From Hymenobacter sp. 5317J-9 (lineage in GTDB: Bacteria > Bacteroidota > Bacteroidia > Cytophagales > Hymenobacteraceae): a stretch of 64,000 bases of DNA. The notes beneath the pieces were generated by a model, which saw only the letters and a program-made list of their open reading frames with translations, searched no databases and was not told the origin of the DNA. The stretch spans positions 5,196,372-5,260,371 of the forward strand of contig NZ_CP095050.1 in the NCBI RefSeq assembly GCF_022921075.1, in the 5' to 3' direction. This document shows, piece by piece, positions 51,741-61,500 of the stretch. The position numbers and the translations under genes were made by a program. How positions within the stretch are numbered: the first letter of the stretch is position 1; each line of letters opens with the position of its first letter.

Positions 51741-52220
51741 ATGAAAATTCGCACCGGCTTCGGCTACGACGTTCACCAACTCCAGGAAGGGCTGCCTTTC
51801 TGGCTCGGCGGCATTCAGGTGCCGCACACCCACGGCGCCCTCGGCCACTCCGACGCCGACGTGCTCATTCACGTCATCTGCGACGCGCTGCTGGGCGCCG
51901 CCAACCTGCGCGACATCGGCTTTCACTTCCCCGACACCGACCCGCAGTACAAGGGCATCGACTCGAAAAAGTTGCTGGCCGGCGTGATGCGCCTGCTGCG
52001 CGAGCGCGGCTACGAGGTGGGCAACGTGGACTCGACCATCTGCCTGGAACGGCCCAAGGTGAACCCCCACATCCCGGAAATGCAGCGCGTGCTGGCCGCC
52101 GTGATGGGCGTGGCCGAAGAAGATATTTCCATTAAAGCAACCACGACCGAAAAACTGGGTTTTGTGGGCCGGCAGGAAGGCGTGGCGGCGTATGCCAGCG
52201 TGCTGATTACCCGGGGCTAG
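51741..52220 (+). CDS. ispF: 2-C-methyl-D-erythritol 2,4-cyclodiphosphate synthase
   Basis: The protein has 159 residues, the usual length, in the MEP isoprenoid pathway. The metal/substrate motif GFGYDVHQL (Asp8, His10) and ALGHSDADVLIHVICDALLGA are intact. The C-terminal ISIKATTTEKLGFVGRQEG is also conserved. The ATG at 51741 is standard; upstream in-frame residues are Pro/Ser-rich and lie over the promoter. It is a single gene here; other MEP genes are not in the window. Confidence 0.97.
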   Translation: MKIRTGFGYDVHQLQEGLPFWLGGIQVPHTHGALGHSDADVLIHVICDALLGAANLRDIGFHFPDTDPQYKGIDSKKLLAGVMRLLRERGYEVGNVDSTICLERPKVNPHIPEMQRVLAAVMGVAEEDISIKATTTEKLGFVGRQEGVAAYASVLITRG

Positions 52221-52351
52221 CACAGTAGCGCCGCAAATATTGCGGTTCGTCGTCCGCGCCGTTCGGGTTTTGTGCAAACGTCTTCGCTCATCAACGAGAC
52301 GCAAAACATTGCGTTTCTACACCGTTTAATACCTCCCACCAACTATATACA

Positions 52352-54043
52352 ATGAAGCAAACCCCTCTCCTGCTGGCCTTTCTGGCCCTGGCCAGCGCTG
52401 CCCCGGCCCACGCGCAGGGCAAGGTCAAAGTCAAGACCAAAGGCGGCGTGACGGCACCCGCTAAAATTAAGGTAAAGGACGACAAAGCCGCGCCGGCCAC
52501 GCAGCCCGTGGCGCCCGCCGCGGAAGACTGGAGCGTGAAATATGCTGACCTGGTGAACGCCGAGCGCCTGCGCGCCCACCTGTCGGTGCTGGCCTCGGAT
52601 GAGTACGAAGGCCGCGAAACCGGCACCAAAGGCCAGCACATGGCCGCGGCCTACGTGGCCACGCAATTCAAAAACGCCGGCCTGACCGGGCCCGTGGCGG
52701 GCAGCAACGACCCCTACCTGCAGCACTTCAACGTGGAGCAGGTGACCTGGGCCGATGGCGCCACCCTGAAAGTGGGCAAAACCAGCTACAAGTGGCTGAC
52801 CGATTTCTACGGCATGGGCGACTCGCCCTTCGCCACCGAAACCACCGTGAAGCCGGTGTTTGTGGGCTACGGCATCGAGCAGCCCGGCTACTCCGACTAC
52901 GCGGGCATGGACGTGGCGGGCAAGGACGTCCTCATCCTGCTGGGCGAGCCCACCGGCGACGGCGGCAAAGCCCTGCTGAGCGCCGACGGCGCCCCCACCA
53001 AATGGGGCAACGACTACCGCGCCAAGGCCCAGCTGGCCACCCAGAAAGGCGCCCGCACGGTGTTTTTTGTGAGCTTCAATCCCAACGACAACTTCGCCAA
53101 GCAGGCCGCCCGGCTGGCGCCGTTCATTTCCCGCCCTTCGACGGTGATGGTGAGCGACGCCAAGCCAAGCCGCGTGCCGTCGTTCTTCGTTTCGCCCGCC
53201 GTGGGCCTGGCCATGCTGGGCAGCAAAGACGCCGCCGTGCAGGCCTACCTGACGAAAATCAACAGCACGAAGCAGCCGGTGAAATCGACCTTCAAGCTGG
53301 CCCCGGTGCAGATTAAAGCCGAGCGCAAGCGCACGCCGGTGGAAACGGAAAACGTGCTGGGCTTCATCGAGGGCACCGACAAGCAGGAGGACATCCTCGT
53401 GATTTCGGCGCACCACGACCACCTCGGCATTCAGGACGGCAAGGTGTTCAACGGCGCCGACGACGACGGCTCGGGCACGTCGGGCATCGTGACCATTGCC
53501 GAGGCGTTTGCGAAGGCCAAGGCCGAGGGCCACGGCCCGCGCCGCAGCCTGCTGTTCCTGAGCGTGACGGGCGAAGAAAAGGGCCTGTTTGGCTCGGAAT
53601 ACTATTCCAAGCACCCCGTTTTCCCGCTGGCCCAGACCGAAGCTGACCTGAACGTGGACATGATAGGCCGCACCGACGTGGAGCACGAAGGCAAGCCGGA
53701 CTATGTGTACGTCATCGGCTCGGACAAGCTGGCCTCGGAGCTGAAGGTGATTCAGGAGGAGCAGAACAAGAAGTACACCCAGCTCGACCTGGACTACCGT
53801 TTCGACGACCCCGCCGACCCGAACCGCTTCTACTACCGCTCCGACCACTACAACTTTGCGGTGAACAAGGTCCCGGTGGCCTTCTTCTTCAACGGCGTGC
53901 ACGCCGACTACCACAAGGAAACCGACGAAATCAGCAAGATTGAGTTTCCGAAAATGGAGAAGCGCGCCAAGCTGGTGTTCCACCTGGCCTGGGAGCTGGC
54001 CAACCGCGACGGCCGCATCGTGGTCGACTCGAACAAGCCCTAA
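52352..54043 (+). CDS. M28-family metallopeptidase with PA domain
   Basis: The protein has 563 residues and a signal peptide ending APAHAQ (about residue 22), so it acts in the periplasm or outside. A Lys-rich linker (KVKVKTKGG) is followed by a protease-associated domain insert (about 165-300). The two-zinc catalytic domain shows HHDHLG (354-359), NGADDDGSG, TGEEKGLFGS, NVDMIGR and a final His in NGVHADYH. It is an aminopeptidase or carboxypeptidase-type enzyme by family. A near-identical plan is repeated in the next gene, and a small hairpin lies between the two. Confidence 0.92.
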   Translation: MKQTPLLLAFLALASAAPAHAQGKVKVKTKGGVTAPAKIKVKDDKAAPATQPVAPAAEDWSVKYADLVNAERLRAHLSVLASDEYEGRETGTKGQHMAAAYVATQFKNAGLTGPVAGSNDPYLQHFNVEQVTWADGATLKVGKTSYKWLTDFYGMGDSPFATETTVKPVFVGYGIEQPGYSDYAGMDVAGKDVLILLGEPTGDGGKALLSADGAPTKWGNDYRAKAQLATQKGARTVFFVSFNPNDNFAKQAARLAPFISRPSTVMVSDAKPSRVPSFFVSPAVGLAMLGSKDAAVQAYLTKINSTKQPVKSTFKLAPVQIKAERKRTPVETENVLGFIEGTDKQEDILVISAHHDHLGIQDGKVFNGADDDGSGTSGIVTIAEAFAKAKAEGHGPRRSLLFLSVTGEEKGLFGSEYYSKHPVFPLAQTEADLNVDMIGRTDVEHEGKPDYVYVIGSDKLASELKVIQEEQNKKYTQLDLDYRFDDPADPNRFYYRSDHYNFAVNKVPVAFFFNGVHADYHKETDEISKIEFPKMEKRAKLVFHLAWELANRDGRIVVDSNKP

Positions 54044-54069
54044 TCCGGTTTTCTAAATAATTGATTGTA

Positions 54070-54111
54070 GAACGTCCTGCTTCGACTGCGTGCAGTCGGA
54101 GCAGGACGTTC
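54070..54111. repeat. 20-bp-arm hairpin between the two M28 genes
   Basis: GAACGTCCTGCTTCGACTGC (54070-54089) and its inverted copy at 54092-54111 (one mismatch) with only a 2-base loop. It begins like the dispersed palindromes (GAACGTC) and shares TTCGACTGC with copy 4. The downstream CTGCTACTTTTAG might hold a weak -7 box (TACTTTTA). Confidence 0.8.
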
Positions 54112-54140
54112 TGCTACTTTTAGGGCGCGTGTTACCCCAT

Positions 54141-55825
54141 ATGAAACAATTGTTACTGTGCGGCTTTGTGGCCCTGAGTTCCTGCTTGCCCGTCGCCGCT
54201 CAGCAGGCGCCCACCAAGATTAAAATCAAAACCAAAGGCGGAGCCCCTCCCCCTCCGGCCGCACCCGCCGCCCCGGACTGGGCCCGCACCTACGCCGCCA
54301 CCATCCTACCCGACGAGCTGCGCCAGAACCTGACCGTGGTAGCGTCGGACGCCTTTCAGGGGCGCGAGGCGGGGCAGCCCGGGCAGAAGATGGCCGCAGA
54401 GTTTCTGGTGAAGCAATTTGCCGCGCTGGGCTTGCAGGGCCCCGTGCAGGGCGGCTACAACCCCTACTTGCAACAGTTTCCGCTGCTGCGCGGCACGCCG
54501 GCGCCGGGCGGCTACGTGCAGGTGAACGGCCAGCGCTACGAGTGGCTGAACGACTTTTTCAGCTACGGGCCCATCCCCTCGCCTTTTTTGGCGCCCACGG
54601 TGGCGCAGCCGGTGTTTGTGGGGTTTGGGGTGGAGCAGGGCGCCTACAACGACTACGCCGGCCTCGACGTGCAGGGCAAGGACGTGGTGGCCCTGATGGG
54701 CGAGCCGCAGGACGACCGGGGCCGGCGCCTGGTCAAGTCCCGCGGCCGCGCCAACGATTATTGGGACTCGGGCCTGCGCAAGGCGGCGCTGGCCCGGGCC
54801 CACGGAGCGCGCAGCATTTTCCTGGTCACGTTCGCATCCACGGCGGCATTTCGGAAAGAAGGCCAGCAATTCGGCTCCTCGCTGAGCGAGCCCGCTTTTT
54901 CGTTGCCCGACCCGGGGCCAGCCATTATTGACACGGTGAGCGAGAGCATTCCCCCGGGCATTGGCGTGTACCTCACCTCGCAGGAGCTGGGCCTGCGCCT
55001 GGCCGGCGCCACCATGCCCGAGCTGCTGGGCTACGTGCACGCACTGGGCCAGGCCGGCGGGCCGGTGCGCCCCGCGTTTCAGCCGCCCACGGCCACTTTC
55101 TACCTGCCGCAGGCGCAGCAGCAGCTCAGCACCGAGAACGTGCTGGGCTTTCTGGAAGGCAGCGACAAGAAAGACGAGGTGCTGGTGATATCGGCCCACT
55201 ACGACCACCTGGGCGTGAAGCACGACACCATTTACAACGGCGCCGACGACGACGGCTCGGGCACGGTGGCGGTGCTGCAGCTGGCCAAAGCCTTCGCTCA
55301 AGCCAAAAACGAAGGCCACGGGCCGCGGCGCAGCATTCTCTTCGTGGCGATGACGGCGGAAGAAGAAGGCCTGTTCGGCTCCGAATACTACACGGCGCAC
55401 CCGGTCTTTCCGCTGGCGAATACTATTGCCGACCTGAACATCGACATGGTGGGCCGCACCGACCGCAAGCACGGCACCAAGCGGCATTTCGTGTGCGTGG
55501 TGGGTTCGGATAAGCTGTCATCGGAGCTGCACGCCATCAACGAGGCAGCCAACCGCGACTACACCCATATGGAGCTGGATTACCACTTCAACGTGCCCAA
55601 CGAGCCGGAGCACATCTACTACCGCTCGGACCACTACAACTTTGCACGACGCAAAATCCCGGTCATCTTCTACACCACCGGCGAGCACGCCGACTACCAC
55701 AAGGCCACCGACGACGTGGACAAAATCGAATTCGATAAATTAGCGGAGCGCGCCCAGCTCGTGTTCTATACGGCCTGGGAGCTGGCGAACCGCGAGCAGC
55801 GCATTGTGGTTGATTCCAACAAGCC

Positions 55826-55829
<4 letters not shown>
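54141..55829 (+). CDS. M28-family metallopeptidase, tandem paralogue
   Basis: The protein has 562 residues and shares its whole plan with the preceding gene: a signal peptide ending VAAQ, a linker KIKIKTKGG with Pro/Ala run, a PA-domain region, then SAHYDHLG, NGADDDGSG, TAEEEGLFGS, NIDMVGR and TGEHADYH. All metal ligands and the catalytic Glu are present, so both copies look active. The pair arose by tandem duplication. Its stop overlaps the start of the next gene by 4 bases (ATGA). The ATG at 54141 is favoured by the signal peptide. Confidence 0.92.
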
Positions 55830-57223
<1,394 letters not shown>

Positions 57224-57290
57224 CCCCGGGCAACCCGTTGGCTATTCAGCGGTTTGCACCGATTGTGCGTATCAGGATTTTTTCCTGAGC

Positions 57291-58349
57291 ATGCCTCCCC
57301 TTCTGTTTCTGGCTCTGCGCATCCTCACCGGCCTGGGCGGTGCAATGCTCGTCGTCGTCACCTTGTCGGCAGCCATTCGCTCGTTCGTGTTGCCCCGCAA
57401 CGAGGTGGTGCGGCTCAACGTGTGGGTGTTTATGGGCGTGCGGCTGGTGTTTGACGTGGCCGCCCGGTTTGCCAATTCCTACGAGCGGCGCGACCGCATC
57501 ATGGCGCACTACGCGCCCGTGGCGCTGGTGGCGCTGCCGGTGGCGTGGGAAGCCTTGGTGAGCGTGGGCTACACCGGCCTGTACTGGGCCGTGGGCGAAG
57601 GCACCTGGCTGCACTGCTACCAGCTGAGCGGCAGCTCGTTGCTGACGCTGGGCACCATCGACGACTTCAGCCTCGTGGGCGGCATCCTTACCTATTCCGA
57701 GGCCACGCTGGGGCTGCTGCTGCTCACGCTGCTGCTTTCCTACCTGCCCACCATCTACCAGGCGTTTGCCCGGCGCGAAACCACGGTGGCCCTGTTGGAG
57801 CTGCGCGCCGGCACGCCGCCCACGGCCGCCTGCCTGCTGGGCTGGCTCAACCACGACGGCTCGGTGCAGAACGACGACCAGCAGTGGGCCGCCTGGGAGC
57901 AGTGGTTTGTTGAGATTGAGGAAAGCCATACCTCGCTGCCCATCCTGTCGTTTTTCCGCTCGCCGCAGCCGGGACGCTCCTGGGTGATGGCCGGCGGCCT
58001 GATTCTGGACACCGCCACCCTGCTGTTTGCGGCCGTGGATGGCCCGCGGCCCCGGCAGGTCGAGATGACCTTCAAGGCCGGCTGCCTGGCCCTGAACCGG
58101 GTGTACCGCTTTTTCGACGCCAAGGCCGGCGCCGAACCAGTCGACCTCATGGCCGGCGAAGGCGCGGAAACCCCGGGCCGCGCCGACTTTGACGAAGCCT
58201 GCCGACTGCTAGCCGACAAAGGCCTGCGCCTCTGCGCCGACCGCAATGCCGCCTGGGCGCACTACCGTGAGCTGCGCAGCCGCTACCGGCCGGCCCTGGA
58301 ATTTTTGTCGCGCCTCACCATGGCACCCAGCCTGCGGCCCGGCGCGTAG
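57291..58349 (+). CDS. membrane protein with a pore-loop-like segment
   Basis: The protein has 352 residues. Four or so hydrophobic segments (about 4-28, 70-95, 110-125 and 150-175) precede a long cytoplasmic C-terminus. Between the last two lies SLLTLGTIDDF followed by LTYSEATLGLLLLTLLLSYLP, which copies the order 'pore helix, TLGxxD, E, second helix' of two-helix ion channels, though the selectivity filter GYG is absent. I infer a channel-related protein but do not claim conduction. The ATG at 57291 is used. A terminator follows at 58389. Confidence 0.6.
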   Translation: MPPLLFLALRILTGLGGAMLVVVTLSAAIRSFVLPRNEVVRLNVWVFMGVRLVFDVAARFANSYERRDRIMAHYAPVALVALPVAWEALVSVGYTGLYWAVGEGTWLHCYQLSGSSLLTLGTIDDFSLVGGILTYSEATLGLLLLTLLLSYLPTIYQAFARRETTVALLELRAGTPPTAACLLGWLNHDGSVQNDDQQWAAWEQWFVEIEESHTSLPILSFFRSPQPGRSWVMAGGLILDTATLLFAAVDGPRPRQVEMTFKAGCLALNRVYRFFDAKAGAEPVDLMAGEGAETPGRADFDEACRLLADKGLRLCADRNAAWAHYRELRSRYRPALEFLSRLTMAPSLRPGA

Positions 58350-58388
58350 CCCGCCCGCCGCCCCCCGAAAATCGTGCTTGCTCCGCCT

Positions 58389-58417
58389 GCCCCCGGCCGC
58401 CCGTCGGGGGCTTTTTT
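58389..58417 (+). terminator. intrinsic terminator
   Basis: GCCCCCG (58389-58395) pairs with CGGGGGC (58405-58411), followed by six T (58412-58417). It lies 40 bases after the membrane-protein stop. Confidence 0.8.
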
Positions 58418-58572
58418 GTCGGCAATGAGCCCAACCTTCTTTTTAAAGCAGAAATACCTTGAAATAATGACTAATTTACGCCGCAGTTCTTCCGAAGAAC
58501 CGCCGTATTCGGATTTTTCAATTCCATTTTTTCTTTTTTCACCCTTTTTCCCCCACCTATTTCCAAACTTTT

Positions 58573-61500
58573 ATGCACACACCCTTACTTGCTAACCGGC
58601 TGAGCCGGTGGCTGGTTGTGGCGCTGCTAGCCCTGCTAAGCAGTTCGACAGCCTGGGCCCAGAGCACGGCCAACTACGCCTTCGCCACCAGCAGCACCGG
58701 CACGCTGGTGGACATGTCGAGCGGCACCACCGACGCGCTGGCGACGGGCACCTACCGCGACGACGTGGCCTCGGCCGTGCAGAACATCGGCTTCACGTTT
58801 GTGTTCATGGGCACGCCCTACACGCAGTTCAGCGTGAACTCCAACGGCCAAATGCGCTTGGGCGCCACGGCCGTTTCGGGCACCAACGCCACGCCCGCTT
58901 CGAGCACGGCCCTGCTGGCTCCCATGGGGGGCGACAACGCCCTGCAGGCCACCGGCCGCGTGGTGTACAAAGTGCTGCCCGGCACCAACCGCACCCTGGT
59001 GGTGGAATGGACCGGCCTGCGCGTTCCTTACGCCGGCGACCCCGCCGCGGGCACGCCCACCCAGGTGCAGGTGGTGCTGGAAGAAAACACCGGCAAGATT
59101 GAATACCGCTACGGCACGGCCTACAACAACGGCACCGGCGTGACGCGCGCCATTTTCATCTCCGCCGGCACCAGCGCCGGCCAGATTGGCGCGGTGAAAA
59201 CGTTCAACACGACGCCCACCTACGACGCTACTGTGACCTCGGCCACCGCCACCACCCTGGCCGATAACGCCGCCATGGGCGTGCTGAGCTCGACGGCCGA
59301 CGGCTCGCGCACGGTGTTCTCGTTCACGCCCACCGTCATCCCGGCCGCGCCAACCGTGGCCCTGACGGCCGTGACCCAGACCAGCCTCACGGTGAGCATC
59401 ACCGACAACTCGACCAACGAATACACCTTCTCGGTGCTGCGCTCCACCGACAACGTGACCTTCACCTCGGTGGGTACGGTCGCGACGTCGTCGTCGTCGG
59501 GCACCGGCAGCACGGTAACGCTGGCTCAGTCGGGCCTCGTAGCCAACACCACGTACTACTATAAAGTAGCCGCCAACGGCGAAGGCTACCAGTCGTTTGC
59601 CCTCACGGCCACGGTGACCACGCCCGCGGCCACGCCCATTTGCGGCACCAAAACCGTGGGCCCCGGCGCCGATTACGCTTCGCTGACCACCGCTTTCACG
59701 GCCATCACCAACAACGGCTTGTGCGGCCCGCTGGTGCTGGAATTGCAGGCGGCCTACGTGAGCACCGTCGAAACCTTCCCGCTGGTGTACAACTACGCCG
59801 GCGCCACCGCCACCAATACCGTAACGGTGCGGCCGGCGGCCGGCGCCAACAACCTCAGCATCACGGGTACCACGGCCGTGGCCGTATTCAACATCGTGGG
59901 CGGCAAGTACCTGATTATTGACGGCCGCCCCGGCGGCTCGGGCACCACGGTGAGCGGCGCGGCGCAAGCCACTGACCTCACCATCAGCAGCACCAGCACG
60001 AGCGGCATCCCGCTGCAGTTCACCAGCGACGCTACGTTCAACACGGTGCAGCACGTGCAGGTGAAAGGCGTGGGCACCAGCGACTCGGGCTCGCCCGACA
60101 TCAACTTCACCGGCACGGTGACCACCACCGGCAACAGCGACAACACGGTGCAGTACTGCAACATCGGCGACGGCGCCACCACGCCCGTGACGCTGATTTA
60201 CGGCGGCAACGCCCTGAACGCCCGCAACAGCATCCTGAACAACAACCTGTTCAACAACTACGGCACGGGCAGCACCTACGGCATCTACCTGAACCAGTCG
60301 GGCGCCGGCTGGACCATCAGCGGCAACAGCTTCTACCAGACGGCCAGCCGCGTGAACGTGTCCGGCACGATGTACGGCATCTTCATTAACGCCAACAACG
60401 GCCACACGGTGTCGGGCAACTTCATCGGTGGCTCGGCTCCGGCCCTGGGCGGCACGCCGCTCACCGTGACGCTGACCAGCGCCAACGCCGCGGCGGCTTA
60501 CCGCTTCATTGGCATCGGCCTGGCCACCACCACCGGCACCGCCACCAACGTGCAGGGCAACGCCATCGGCAACATCACCTGGGTGAGCAGCAGCGGCGCC
60601 ACCACCGGCAACGGCATTCTGGCCGGCATCTACGTGAGCAGCGGCGACGTGAACATCGGCACCACCACGGGCAACACCGTTGGCGGGCCCACGGCCCCGA
60701 TTTCGGTGAGCACCACCACCACGGGCGGCTATTCGTTCGGCATTTCGTCGGCGTCGTCGGGCGCTGTCAACATTTCGGGCAACACCATCAGCAACATCAC
60801 GGGCGTGGGCGCCGTGGCAGTGGCCTCGAACGTGGCCGGCATTCTGGCCTCGACGGGCTCGCCCACCATCAGCCGCAACAAAATCTACAACCTGGCCGGC
60901 GGCAGCGCCGCCAGCGGCACGGTGGCCACCCTGAGCACGGGCATCTGGCTGACGGGCGGCACCACCACCACGGTGACCAACAACCTGATTGGCGACCTGC
61001 GCGCCGCTACTTCCACCAGCCTGGTGGGCGTATCGGGCATCGTCGTCAGCGGCGGCACCACCCACAACGTGTACTACAACACACTCTACCTGAACGCCAC
61101 CAGCACGGGGACGACATTCGGTACCTCGGGCATCTACCTGAACTCGACCAGCGCTACGCTCGACGCCCGCAATAACATTGTGGTGAACAAGAGCACGGCC
61201 GTGGGCACCGGCGGCTACACCGCCGCCCTGCGCCGCATCAGCGGCACGACGGGCACGGCCCCGGCTAACCTGGCCAGCACCACCAACAACAACCTGTACT
61301 TCGCCGGTACGCCCTCGGCCACGAACCTGATTTACGTGGAGGGCACCACCACGGCCACCAACGCCTCGCAAACCTTGACGGCCTACAAGGCCCTGGTGGC
61401 CACCCGCGAAAGCAATTCGGTGACGGAAGACGTGCCTTTCGCCAGCACCACGGGCACAGCGACCAATTTCTTGCACATCAGCACTACCACGCCTACGCAG

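Noticed and set aside
58636..61476. A 946-codon open frame on the minus strand
   Set aside because: It is antisense to the clear modular surface protein and is composed of Gly/Arg/Val/His-rich sequence with no domain, as expected from the complement of a Thr/Gly/Asn-rich GC-rich gene.
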